A stretch of 42,344 nt of DNA, from contig JACKBT010000039.1 in assembly GCA_020634415.1 (NCBI GenBank), positions 1 to 42,344 on the forward strand, read 5' to 3'. This document shows positions 7,396-15,898 of this stretch, piece by piece; the stretch's first letter is position 1, and each line of letters opens with the position of its first letter. This DNA is from Ardenticatenaceae bacterium. GTDB lineage: Bacteria > Chloroflexota > Anaerolineae > Promineifilales > Promineifilaceae. The notes below the pieces were generated by a model. The model was not told the origin of the DNA. It ran no database searches and saw nothing but the letters and a program-made list of their open reading frames with translations. The position numbers and the translations under genes were made by a program.

Positions 7396-9828
7396 CTACG
7401 GCAGCGGCCAGACGGCAAAATCTTCATAGCCGGTGGCTTCGCCCTCAATTTCACTATCAGCAAAAAAGGCGGTGATGGCTTGCACATCACCAGACAATAA
7501 GCGTGAGGATAAGTCCAGTTCAGCCACAAAGGTGTCATTTAGGAAGACGTATCCCTGGTTGTTCCAGGCAATGAGCGTGAGGCGATTACGGCCGTTGTCG
7601 GCCACAGCCAACCCCTCAACCTCACCATTGTCTAACTCCGTCTCCTCACCAGTGACACGATCTCGGAACAGCCAGGAGCCATCGCCACGCACCACCAGCC
7701 AAAATTGATCATTGATTTCTGTCTGGCGGAAGGCATATCCATAATCCCAAAGGGCCTCTTCGGGGGCGAAGGGGTTCACAAACGTCGTGTCCACAATGAA
7801 GTTCAATACATCCTGCCCACTGCTTACACCCTTCACCAAATCATTCGGCTCATGTTCCAACTCGCCGCTGCTGGGGCCAAAGCTGGGGGCTAACGACCAG
7901 ACAGCAAAATTTTGGTAGCCTGTGTTGGCTCCTTCACGTTCGCTGTCCACATAGTAGCCCGTGCTAACTGCCACATCACCAAAAGCATCCCGCTCCGACA
8001 GATCGAGACGGGCCACAAAGCTGTTGTTGAGCAAGAAAAGGCCCACATCTCCTGCGGCTAGCAGCGTGATCTGGTTTGTGCCATTTTCTTCTAAATTCAG
8101 CAGTTGGCTTACGTCTCCTTCCTGCACAAAATTGTCACTGCTGCCCAGCCGATTGTTCAAGCTCCAATAGCCGTCGGCTACCACGACCAGCCGGTACTCA
8201 TCGTTGGCATCTAGCTGGCGGAAGGTAATGCCCATGTCCCAGCCGCCATTGGCGAAGGGGTTGACGAAGGTGACGTTGACGGCCACATCGCGCAGATTAA
8301 CCTCGGCAAATACAGATTCGGCGCGGTCATCCAGTTCGTGGGCGATTGCGCCGCTGTTGGGGCCAAAGGTGGGGGCAAAGCCGCTGGGGATGGCGTTGGC
8401 TGTGGCTGCGGCTTCGGCGGCCAGGCGGGTGGCGATGAGGTCGGCGGTGGGGGTGGGGTTGCTGCCTTCGGCTTCGGCACGGCGGGTGAGGATGGCGGCG
8501 GCCTGGGCGGTGGCTTCATCGTCTACGGCGGGTGTGGCAGTAGCGGCTGCTGTAGGTGTGGCGGCTGTTTCGCTGCCAGCGGTGGCTGTCTGGTTGGCCT
8601 CGGCGGCGATGGTGAGCCGGGATTCGGCGATGGCGGTGGCGGTTTGTAAGTCGGCGGCTACTTGGACGACTGCGGTGGCGGCGATGGGGGTGTCTTCGAG
8701 AACGGCCGTTGCCTGAACCTCTGGCGTATCGGTGGTGCGTCCAGCAAAAAAGCTGCTGCCAGCATTAATGGCGAAGACGATGATCGCCCCGATAATGGCT
8801 AAACCAATCAAGCCGCCCACAAGCAAAACCCACTGGGGAATTTCGGTGGGGGCCATGACAGGCACAGAGGATGTGCCTGCTATTTCTTTGGGGGTGGTGC
8901 TGCGGGGGCCTGGGGTGTCCAGGGTAGGGGCATTGTCGGGGGTGGGGTGGGTGGAGGCGGGGGGGAGGGATGGTTCTTCTGCGTCGGGTGGCAGCCAATC
9001 GGGGCGGCTGTGGCTGCGGGTGGCTTGCCGCAGTTCCAGGGCCATGTCAGTGGCGGTGGCGTATCGCTCATCCCGCTCTTTGGCCAGGGCTTTTTTGATG
9101 ACTCGTTCGCAGGCGACGGGCAGATCGGGTTTGTCGGCCAGGATGTTGGGTACGGGGTCCATGACATGCTGCATCATGACTTTGGCGGGGGTGTCGGCGC
9201 GGTAGGGCATTTCGCCGGTGAGCATCTGGTAGAGGATGATGCCAATGGCGTAGATGTCGGAACGGCCGTCTAGGGCCTTATCGCCATACACCTGTTCGGG
9301 ACTCATGTAGGCAGGTGTGCCTACCAGCCGCCCGCTAACGGTTAGGGCTGTAGCGGCAGAGGAAAGATGGGCAATGCCAAAGTCCGCCAGGTAGGCGTCG
9401 CCGTGTTGATCTAGCAGAATATTGCCTGGTTTCAGGTCGCGGTGAATGATGCCCTGTTGGTGGGCGCTGTCCAGAGCCGAGCCGATGCGCTTAATGACTT
9501 CGGCGGCTTCGTCAATTGGCATGGGGCCTTGGCGCAGGCGGTCAGCCAGTGAGCCGCCGGGCATGTAGCGCATGACGAGGTATAGCTGTCCATCCTGTTC
9601 GCCATAGTCATAAACGGGCACGATGGCCGAATGTTCCAGGGCGGCAATGGTGCGGGCTTCGCGCTCAAATCGCGCCCGAAATTCGGGATCATGCAGGAAT
9701 TCGCGGGGCAGCACTTTGATGGCGACGGTACGTTCAAAACGAGGGTCGTGGGCTTTGTAGACGGTCGCCATGCCGCCGCGCCCAATCTCAGAGTCAATGG
9801 TGTAACGGCCGATTGTTTCAGGTGTCAT
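7396..9828 (-). CDS. PknB-type membrane Ser/Thr protein kinase with duplicated outer domain
   Basis: An 810-residue kinase. Kinase domain at about 8-270: Gly loop GRGGMATV, catalytic Lys K38, alpha-C Glu E57, HRDLKPGN with D131, DFG at D149 and APE-like SPEQ. A Pro/Thr-rich linker follows, then a transmembrane helix at about 337-360, an Ala/Thr-rich stretch, and two copies of a roughly 155-residue extracytoplasmic domain starting near 485 (FGPNSGAIAHE) and 646 (FGPSSGELEHE). The copies resemble LamG/concanavalin-like beta-sandwiches, so they may bind a carbohydrate or cell-wall ligand; this is inferred. A TATAAT lies 6 nt before the ATG, suggesting a leaderless mRNA. No phosphatase or FHA partner is adjacent. 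Confidence 0.92.
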   Translation of the reverse strand: MTPETIGRYTIDSEIGRGGMATVYKAHDPRFERTVAIKVLPREFLHDPEFRARFEREARTIAALEHSAIVPVYDYGEQDGQLYLVMRYMPGGSLADRLRQGPMPIDEAAEVIKRIGSALDSAHQQGIIHRDLKPGNILLDQHGDAYLADFGIAHLSSAATALTVSGRLVGTPAYMSPEQVYGDKALDGRSDIYAIGIILYQMLTGEMPYRADTPAKVMMQHVMDPVPNILADKPDLPVACERVIKKALAKERDERYATATDMALELRQATRSHSRPDWLPPDAEEPSLPPASTHPTPDNAPTLDTPGPRSTTPKEIAGTSSVPVMAPTEIPQWVLLVGGLIGLAIIGAIIVFAINAGSSFFAGRTTDTPEVQATAVLEDTPIAATAVVQVAADLQTATAIAESRLTIAAEANQTATAGSETAATPTAAATATPAVDDEATAQAAAILTRRAEAEGSNPTPTADLIATRLAAEAAATANAIPSGFAPTFGPNSGAIAHELDDRAESVFAEVNLRDVAVNVTFVNPFANGGWDMGITFRQLDANDEYRLVVVADGYWSLNNRLGSSDNFVQEGDVSQLLNLEENGTNQITLLAAGDVGLFLLNNSFVARLDLSERDAFGDVAVSTGYYVDSEREGANTGYQNFAVWSLAPSFGPSSGELEHEPNDLVKGVSSGQDVLNFIVDTTFVNPFAPEEALWDYGYAFRQTEINDQFWLVVRGDGSWLFRDRVTGEETELDNGEVEGLAVADNGRNRLTLIAWNNQGYVFLNDTFVAELDLSSRLLSGDVQAITAFFADSEIEGEATGYEDFAVWPLP

Positions 9829-9834
9829 AAAGCT

Positions 9835-9840
9835 ATTATA
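9835..9840 (-). promoter_or_regulatory. -10 box TATAAT of the kinase gene, leaderless layout
   Basis: On the minus strand TATAAT is followed by six bases and then ATG (9828). RNA would begin at or next to the A of the start codon. No good -35 box is visible 17 bp upstream. Confidence 0.55.
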
Positions 9841-9934
9841 GCGCGATCTGCTTGTGAGAAGGAGATTGGAGATTGGGAGATTATGTTTGCGGGCAATTGC
9901 GTCATTGCACCATTATCAGTAGATTGCAATCTTT

Positions 9935-9982
9935 GTAGGACGATTTGGTAAATCGGCTGAGCGATTTGCCAAATCGCCCTAC
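9935..9982. repeat. Cruciform-forming inverted repeat in the LOG/kinase gap
   Basis: Arms GTAGGACGATTTGGTAAATCG (9935-9955) and CGATTTGCCAAATCGCCCTAC (9962-9982) pair with two mismatches across a 6-nt loop. Each arm also contains its own small palindrome, CGATTTGGTAAATCG. It lies between the LOG-family gene's stop and the kinase start and may terminate or modulate readthrough. Confidence 0.65.
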
Positions 9983-10013
9983 AGCATACTCATGATCTGT
10001 TTCGATCTGCTGA

Positions 10014-10826
10014 TTATTCTGGTTTGTAGTTGTGTCCAAACACAGCCTGGGTGATGGCGCGTGCTTCTTGTTCTTCCTGATTGCGGCCTTGTGCCAGGCT
10101 GCGCAGAATGTGGGCGACTGTTTCCTCTGGTGAGTCGGTGAGCAGCAGCAAGTCGAGGTCGGCGGCGGCGATTTTGCCATCGGTGAGCATGGTGCCGCGC
10201 ACCCAGTCGAGCAGGCCGCCCCAATAGCTGCGGCCAAATAGGACGATGGGAAAGTCACGAATTTTGCCTGTTTGCACCAGAGTGATGGCCTCGAACAGTT
10301 CGTCCATTGTGCCAAAGCCGCCGGGGAAGATGACGAAACCGCTGGCGTATTTGACGAGCATGGTTTTGCGCACGAAGAAGTAGTGGAAGTCTATGGATAG
10401 GTCTACGTAGGGGTTGAGGTGCTGCTCGAAGGGGAGTTCGATGTTGAGGCCGATGGACTGTACGCCCGCCTGCCGTGCGCCTTTGTTGGCGGCTTCCATG
10501 ATGCCGGGGCCGCCGCCGGTGATGATGTTGAAGCCGGCCTGGCCGAGTTGTTGGGCTGTGTGAACGGCCGTTTCATACTGCACATCGCCGGGCTTAACGC
10601 GGGCCGAGCCGAAGATGGTGATGGCGTTGCCGACTTCGGCCAGGGCATCGAAGCCTTGCACGAATTCACTCATGACGCGCATGACGCGCCAGGGGTCGGT
10701 TTGGGTGAATTCGGGTTGGGTTTGGACGGGGGCGGTGAGGATGGCCTCGTCTTCAGTGGGCCGCCCGGTGCGGGCAGCCTGGTTTAGTTTTTGGGGATAG
10801 ATAGGGTTTTGGGGTTCCTTGTTCAT
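10014..10826 (-). CDS. LOG-family protein (TIGR00730-type Rossmann fold)
   Basis: A 270-residue protein of the LOG/'lysine decarboxylase-like' family. It has the diagnostic PGGFGTMDELFE motif and the upstream nucleotide-binding segment GGGPGIMEAANKGA. Characterised members are cytokinin riboside 5'-monophosphate phosphoribohydrolases that release a base from a nucleotide; the physiological substrate in non-plant-associated bacteria is usually unclear. The frame opens from a TTG at 10853, but ATG 10826 (MNKEPQNP) is preferred. The N-terminal extension before the Rossmann core (about 75 residues) is typical of the longer bacterial subgroup. Confidence 0.85.
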   Translation of the reverse strand: MNKEPQNPIYPQKLNQAARTGRPTEDEAILTAPVQTQPEFTQTDPWRVMRVMSEFVQGFDALAEVGNAITIFGSARVKPGDVQYETAVHTAQQLGQAGFNIITGGGPGIMEAANKGARQAGVQSIGLNIELPFEQHLNPYVDLSIDFHYFFVRKTMLVKYASGFVIFPGGFGTMDELFEAITLVQTGKIRDFPIVLFGRSYWGGLLDWVRGTMLTDGKIAAADLDLLLLTDSPEETVAHILRSLAQGRNQEEQEARAITQAVFGHNYKPE

Positions 10827-10890
10827 AAGGCCAACACGATACCAGAATGGCAAGGGATGGGCAACCAGTGCTGGAGTTCAGGCATTATGA

Positions 10891-11736
10891 TTACTGCATT
10901 AATCCGGCTGCACCGAGACGATCATGGACATCCATGAAACTATCTGCCTGTGTCTGGGTGATGGTGCCTTCGTCAATGAGGGCTGTGAGGATGGCGGGGA
11001 GCATGGCATCCATGCCGCCCATGCTGTTATTGTCCATGCCGGCCATCTGTTTGTCTACGTGGGTGTGTACCAGAGAGAAGTTGTCGGCTTCGGGCTGGGT
11101 GATGATGTTTTGGGCAACGGCCGTTGTGAGCATCTCTGTTCGCTGGGCTTGTTCTGCTTGGGGATCGAAGGTAGCACCGCCCATAGCTTGTCGGGGCATG
11201 GTCTGACCACTGCCCAGAGCTTGCACATAGTTGATGACATCCCACCGAGCATCTTCATCCAATACATCTTTCCAGGCAATCATGGCAGAGTTAAAGGGTT
11301 CCATTGATCCCCCTTCGCTGATGCGCCAGAATTGATAATCATCGCCTAGCATTTGGCTGGTGTGGGCAATGGCGGCGGGGGCCGGATCTAGCTCAGTGCC
11401 AGCCGGGCCATCGCCCATGCCGCCATCGCCATGACAGGTGGCGCAATAGAGGGTGTAGGTTGCTGCGCCACGTTCAATAGAAGCGTCGTCGGCGGGAATT
11501 GGGTTGGTGAGGCCAGCGTATTCTTGGGGAATGGTGGCATGGTGGCGGGCCATCATGCCGCCATTCCCCATGCCCATGCCCATGCCTCTGGCTGGGGTTT
11601 CGTTGTTGGTTGTGGCATCGGCGCTGGTCGTTTCGGGGCTGGTGTCTGCGGCTGCGTTTTCGTTGGCTGGAGAGCTGCAAGCGGGGAGTAGAAGGGTGAA
11701 GATGGCTGTGATGAATAGGAGGATGTGTTTTTTCAT
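10891..11736 (-). CDS. Cytochrome c lipoprotein with duplicated C-terminal helical motif
   Basis: A 281-residue protein. The N-terminal signal MKKHILLFITAIFTLLLPAC has its lipobox cysteine at C20, so it should be anchored outside the membrane. A Gly/Met-rich linker (GMGMGMGNGGMM, about 51-62) leads to a class I cytochrome c domain with heme motif C98-A-T-C101-H102 and a conserved WDVINYVQAL helix. The C-terminus contains two copies of a helix pair with ITQxxADxFxxVH, resembling EF-hand-like or SHOCT-type helical repeats. An AAAGG ribosome site precedes the ATG. A periplasmic-side electron carrier role is likely; its partner is not in the window. Confidence 0.85.
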   Translation of the reverse strand: MKKHILLFITAIFTLLLPACSSPANENAAADTSPETTSADATTNNETPARGMGMGMGNGGMMARHHATIPQEYAGLTNPIPADDASIERGAATYTLYCATCHGDGGMGDGPAGTELDPAPAAIAHTSQMLGDDYQFWRISEGGSMEPFNSAMIAWKDVLDEDARWDVINYVQALGSGQTMPRQAMGGATFDPQAEQAQRTEMLTTAVAQNIITQPEADNFSLVHTHVDKQMAGMDNNSMGGMDAMLPAILTALIDEGTITQTQADSFMDVHDRLGAAGLMQ

Positions 11737-11800
11737 TGGTAATTACCTTTGGCTGTTTTTGTGAGTTGTACAGGATTTGGCCTGGGCTGCCTATGGCACT

Positions 11801-12676
11801 TTAGGGGGTGTGGCACCAGTCGTTGAAGGATTTTTGGGTGGCGGCGCGGGCGAATCGGTCTATGTTGTCTATGATTTCGGCGCGGTCGGCGCGGCGATCT
11901 GTGGTGTCGCCGTAGCGGCGGCTGAGGTTGATGTTTTCGCGGAGGCGGGTGGCGTAGGGGCTGAGTTCTTGCTGGGCTTGGGGGTTGTGTTGGACGGCCG
12001 TTTCTAGCTGCTGGAGGCCGTTTTCGTAGTGGGTGAAGGGGTCGGTGCTGGTGGTGGGTGGTGAGGATGGTGTTTGAACGGCCGCTGCGGTTGATTTGTA
12101 AGGTTGATGTTGGCGGTATTGGGCCGGATTTAGGCGTTCGATTTGTGTGAGTAGGTTTTCGAGTTGATTGTGACGCTGGCAGTAGTCGAGTAGGAGTTGG
12201 ATTTTGCGGCTGCGGGTGAGTCCGTCGCTGAATTCATTGTAGGCGGCACGGAAGTGGTCATAGGCGAGGGCGGTGAGGCTTTGGTCGTCGAGGGCTTCGG
12301 TGAGGAGGGTGCGGATGGCGGCGGTGTTCCAGAGTGGGGGGGGAGGGACGTGGGGCGAGGGGGAAGGGGTGAGAGATGCGGCGAGGGTTTGGAGGGTGGT
12401 GTGGCGGTGGTCGGTGGGGTCGTAGTTTTGGCTGAGGGTGTGGAGGAAGAGGGGGAGGGCGGAACGGCCGTCGGCCAGTTTCTTGTTGCTGAGGTAGGCG
12501 ATGAGGGCATCTACGCGGGCGCTTAGTGAACTGCGTTCGGGCAGGCCGCGCCGAAAAGGGGCCAGGGTGTCGGTGGCGAAAAGGTCGCGCAGACTGGCGT
12601 TGCTGTCGAAGTATTCTTCGCATTGTAGTAGGGTTTGGCGCAGGTTTTTGAGTGTATCAGCGGGTATGCCCGTCAT
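11801..12676 (-). CDS. Stand-alone effector-associated-domain (EAD-like) protein
   Basis: A 291-residue protein made only of helical segments. Residues about 5-85 (LRDLFATDTLAPFRRGLPE ... ARVDALIAYLSNK) resemble one effector-associated domain. About 118-190 (IRTLLTEALDDQSLTALAYD ... IERLNPAQYRQ) resemble another. The C-terminus (YATRLRENINLSRRYGDTTD, RADRAEIIDNIDRFA) matches a segment common in Chloroflexota and cyanobacterial conflict proteins. EADs join sensors to effectors such as caspase-like, TIR, CHAT or NACHT modules by homotypic contact. No effector is fused here or encoded nearby. ATG 12676 was chosen over upstream in-frame starts because AGAGGA precedes it. Assignment rests on pattern recognition only. 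Confidence 0.65.
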   Translation of the reverse strand: MTGIPADTLKNLRQTLLQCEEYFDSNASLRDLFATDTLAPFRRGLPERSSLSARVDALIAYLSNKKLADGRSALPLFLHTLSQNYDPTDHRHTTLQTLAASLTPSPSPHVPPPPLWNTAAIRTLLTEALDDQSLTALAYDHFRAAYNEFSDGLTRSRKIQLLLDYCQRHNQLENLLTQIERLNPAQYRQHQPYKSTAAAVQTPSSPPTTSTDPFTHYENGLQQLETAVQHNPQAQQELSPYATRLRENINLSRRYGDTTDRRADRAEIIDNIDRFARAATQKSFNDWCHTP

Positions 12677-12730
12677 GGTGGTTCCTCTGTGTTTTGTGGT
12701 TTGTATCACGTGCCAAATGGCGTGAAGGGT

Positions 12731-12759
12731 ATTATAGCGGAGACGGCCGTTACAGCGAA
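12731..12759 (-). promoter_or_regulatory. Candidate promoter of the EAD-like gene
   Basis: On the minus strand a perfect TATAAT (12731-12736) is preceded, after 17 bases, by a weak -35-like TTCGCT (12754-12759). The spacer holds an ACGGCCGT site. RNA would start near 12725, giving a leader of about 50 nt that contains the AGAGGA ribosome site. Confidence 0.45.
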
Positions 12760-12769
12760 AATGTGTGAT

Positions 12770-12821
12770 CCTCCGGGAGGGGTGAAGCAGGAGCAGGGTT
12801 TTGTTTGAAACCTCCCGGAGG
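12770..12821. repeat. CCTCCGGGAGG hairpin repeat, variant
   Basis: CCTCCGGGAGG (12770-12780) and CCTCCCGGAGG (12811-12821) form complementary arms separated by 30 bases. The piece GTTTGAAACCTCCC before the right arm is shared with the copy at 40466-40517. It lies between the divergent EAD-like and ppdK genes, so it is not a simple gene-end terminator. Confidence 0.7.
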
Positions 12822-12976
12822 GGTGGGGGTGGCCTTACCTGATGTTTGTCACTTGAATAGATGTCCTTTGTCACTGAGGGAGATAATGCGGCTGGCCTAC
12901 AATGATGGGCGATATCAGAAACAGACATGAACGGCCGTTTATGGCCGAAAACGCAAATCATTTGGAGGCAAATCGC

Positions 12977-15745
12977 ATGATACAAGATGTGGCAAAACCA
13001 GCCGAATTGGTTAAAACAAAAGTGAATGGAAACGGCCGTGTGGCCGATAAATATGTCTACCTTTTTAGCGAAGTAGACACAGCCGAAGCTAAAGTTGGCA
13101 GTTGGGACAGTGTACGCGGCTTATTGGGTGGTAAAGGAGCGAATTTGGGTGATATGACTCGCCTGGGTGTGCCTGTTCCGCCTGGCTTCACCGTTAGCAC
13201 CGAAGCCTGTAATGCTTATCTCGCCGCTGGCGAACAGTTCCCCGAAGGTATGTGGGAAGAAGTGTTGGGTGCTGTGCAGGCTATTGAAGCATCTACGGGC
13301 AAAGCCTTTGGCGATCCGCAAAACCCGCTGTTGTTTTCCTGCCGTTCTGGGGCCAAATTCTCTATGCCCGGCATGATGGACACGATTCTCAACATTGGTC
13401 TGAATGACGATGTGGTTGAGGGGATGATTCAGAAGACCAACGATGCTCGTTTTGTCTATGACCTTTATCGGCGGTTGGTGCAGATGTTTGGCAGTGTGGT
13501 GATGAATGTGCCGGATGAGGTGTTTGAGCATGTGATTACGGCACGGCGGGCGATTGCAGGTGTGACGTCTGATGCGGAGTTGAAGGCGGAAGATTGGCAA
13601 GTGGTAGCCCGTAAGTTTAAGCAGATTTACCGCACGTTTACCAGCACTGATTTCCCCGATGATCCTTTTGAGCAGTTGAAGCTGGCAACGGAAGCTGTGT
13701 TTAAGTCTTGGAATGGCAAGCGGGCGGTGGATTACCGTAATGCGGCTGGGATTCGGCATGATTTGGGAACGGCCGTTAACATCCAAACAATGGTCTTCGG
13801 TAACATGGGTGATGATTCGGCTACCGGTGTGGCTATGTCGCGCAATGCCTCGACGGGCGAGCCGGAGTTGGAAGGTGACTTTCTGGTTAATGCCCAGGGT
13901 GAAGATGTGGTGGCTGGTATTCGCATTACTCAGCCTCTGAGTGATTTGAAGCTGTTGATGCCCAAGCTGTATGCTGAATTTGAGCAAATTGCGGGCAAGT
14001 TGGAAAAGCATTACCGCAATATGCAGGATATGGAATTCACCATTGAGCATGGCAAGCTGTGGCTGCTGCAAACGCGGGATGGCAAGCGCACGGCGCAAGC
14101 TGAGGTGCGGATTGCGGTGGATATGGTGGAAGAGGGGTTGATTAAGAAGGAAACGGCCGTTAAACGAGTTCAACCGGCTCAAGTAGATTTCTTCCTGCAT
14201 CCCCAACTGGACATGCAAGCCACCAAAGCAGCCAAGGCTATTGCCAAAGGTTTGAATGTGTCACCGGGAGCGGCCGTTGGTATTGTGGCCTTCGATGCCG
14301 ACACCGCCGAGCGTTGGTCAAAAGATGGCAAGAAGGTCATCATGGTACGCCCCGAAACCAAGCCCGATGATGTGCATGGCATGTTGGCCGCGCAAGGTAT
14401 TCTCACCAGTCGTGGTGGCCGTACCAGCCATGCGGCTTTGGTAGCGCGGCAGTTTGGCAAACCGGCCGTTGTCGGTGTTACAGAACTAGAAATTGACCTG
14501 GAAAATCGAGAAATGACTGTTGGCGAACTGGTCATCAAAGAAAGTGAATGGCTCTCGCTTGATGGCACGCAAGGCTTTGTCTATCTCGGCCAACTGCCCA
14601 CCATCGTCCCCGATTTTGACAACCCCTACCTGCTCAAACTGCTCAGTTGGGCCGACGAAATCCGCACATTGGGTGTGTGGGCCAACGCCGACTATCCGCG
14701 TGATGCCCTCCGCGCCCGTAAGTATGGGGCGGAAGGTATTGGCCTGTGCCGTACCGAGCATATGTTCTTTGAGACAGAGCGTCTGCCCATTGTGCAGCAG
14801 ATGATTATGGCGAAATACCCCAGTGAACGGAATGAGGCCATTGCCAAGCTGCTGCCGATGCAGCGCAATGATTTTGCTGGCCTGTTCCGGGCAATGGATG
14901 GTCAACCCGTCATCATTCGTCTGATTGACCCGCCTTTGCACGAGTTTTTGCCCGCTTATGATGAACTGTTGATTGAGTTGGCTGATTTGAAGATGCGTTT
15001 GCAGCATTACCATACGATGGGTGAAATTGACCAGACGTTGGAAGAGATTGCCATCAAGCGCAACTATCTGGAGCGGGTGCAGGCTTTGCGCGAGGCCAAC
15101 CCCATGTTGGGTACACGCGGTGTGCGCCTGGGCATCCTCATCCCGGAACTGACCCGGATGCAGGTGCGGGCCATTTTTGAAGCGGCCTGCCAATGTGCCA
15201 AAGAGGGTGTGGATGTGCATCCTGAGGTGATGATTCCGCTGACGGCGCATGTGAATGAGCTGCAAGTGCAGCAGACGGCGCTGGAAGAAGAAGCCAAGAT
15301 GGTGATGGCTGAACAGAATATGGAGATTAGTTATAAGTTTGGCACGATGATTGAGATTCCGCGGGCGGCGCTAACGGCCGATGAAATTGCCGAGATCGCC
15401 CAGTTCTTCTCCTTTGGCACGAATGACCTGACGCAAACGACGTTTGGTGTGTCGCGGGATGATGCGGAAGCTGGCTTTTTGATGGCCTATCAACAGCGGG
15501 GCATTTTGTCGGAGAATCCGTTTGCTACGATTGATGGTCAGGGTGTGGGGCGGTTGATGGAGATTGCGGTGCAATACGGCCGTCAGACCCGGCCCGACCT
15601 GGAAATTGGTATCTGCGGTGAGCATGGTGGCGACCCCAAGAGCATTGCGATTTGCCACAAATTAGGTCTGAATTACGTCTCCTGCTCGCCGTTCCGTGTG
15701 CCGATTGCCCGCCTGGCGGCAGCTCATGCGGCGATGGCGGAGTAA
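12977..15745 (+). CDS. ppdK: Pyruvate, phosphate dikinase
   Basis: A 922-residue enzyme that interconverts pyruvate, ATP and phosphate with phosphoenolpyruvate, AMP and diphosphate. The N-terminal ATP-grasp domain begins with LLGGKGANLGDM. The swivelling domain has the phosphohistidine motif GGRTSHAAL with H485. The PEP-binding barrel has CRTEHMFF and the catalytic Cys in GICGEHGGDP (C880). Length is normal for the family. The frame is open from 12902, but ATG 12977 is preferred because GGAGG (12964-12968) sits 8 nt upstream. TACAAT at 12898-12903 is a possible -10 box. An intrinsic terminator follows at 15780. It could serve gluconeogenesis or PPi-dependent glycolysis. Confidence 0.96.
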   Translation: MIQDVAKPAELVKTKVNGNGRVADKYVYLFSEVDTAEAKVGSWDSVRGLLGGKGANLGDMTRLGVPVPPGFTVSTEACNAYLAAGEQFPEGMWEEVLGAVQAIEASTGKAFGDPQNPLLFSCRSGAKFSMPGMMDTILNIGLNDDVVEGMIQKTNDARFVYDLYRRLVQMFGSVVMNVPDEVFEHVITARRAIAGVTSDAELKAEDWQVVARKFKQIYRTFTSTDFPDDPFEQLKLATEAVFKSWNGKRAVDYRNAAGIRHDLGTAVNIQTMVFGNMGDDSATGVAMSRNASTGEPELEGDFLVNAQGEDVVAGIRITQPLSDLKLLMPKLYAEFEQIAGKLEKHYRNMQDMEFTIEHGKLWLLQTRDGKRTAQAEVRIAVDMVEEGLIKKETAVKRVQPAQVDFFLHPQLDMQATKAAKAIAKGLNVSPGAAVGIVAFDADTAERWSKDGKKVIMVRPETKPDDVHGMLAAQGILTSRGGRTSHAALVARQFGKPAVVGVTELEIDLENREMTVGELVIKESEWLSLDGTQGFVYLGQLPTIVPDFDNPYLLKLLSWADEIRTLGVWANADYPRDALRARKYGAEGIGLCRTEHMFFETERLPIVQQMIMAKYPSERNEAIAKLLPMQRNDFAGLFRAMDGQPVIIRLIDPPLHEFLPAYDELLIELADLKMRLQHYHTMGEIDQTLEEIAIKRNYLERVQALREANPMLGTRGVRLGILIPELTRMQVRAIFEAACQCAKEGVDVHPEVMIPLTAHVNELQVQQTALEEEAKMVMAEQNMEISYKFGTMIEIPRAALTADEIAEIAQFFSFGTNDLTQTTFGVSRDDAEAGFLMAYQQRGILSENPFATIDGQGVGRLMEIAVQYGRQTRPDLEIGICGEHGGDPKSIAICHKLGLNYVSCSPFRVPIARLAAAHAAMAE

Positions 15746-15779
15746 TGGGGTAATAGGGTAGTTAAGTAATGGGTATATG

Positions 15780-15810
15780 GCCCTGAGCAGAAATGCTCAG
15801 GGCTTTTTTT
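15780..15810 (+). terminator. Intrinsic terminator after ppdK
   Basis: A 10-bp perfect stem, GCCCTGAGCA and TGCTCAGGGC, with a GAAA loop is followed directly by seven T. This is the clearest rho-independent terminator on the + strand of the window. Confidence 0.92.
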
Positions 15811-15827
15811 ATCTGGGGTAATCGTTC

Positions 15828-15896
15828 AAAAAATCCTCCCGGAGGCTTTTTTTACGGAGGTTATCTCGAGGGAAAACCTCCGGGAGGGTGAACAGT
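15828..15896. repeat. 68-bp CCTCCCGGAGG hairpin repeat, copy 2 (inverted)
   Basis: The reverse complement of this segment nearly equals 5131-5198, including the TCACCCTCCCGGAGG edge and the central CTCGAG. It lies between the ppdK terminator and the stop of the MFS gene, ending two bases from the MFS stop codon. The T-run at 15847-15853 could also serve termination. Confidence 0.8.
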
Positions 15897-15898
15897 TT

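Noticed and set aside
13121..14218. 365-codon frame antisense to ppdK
   Set aside because: ppdK on the other strand is certain over its whole length, and the antisense product is rich in His/Arg/Gln without a recognisable domain.
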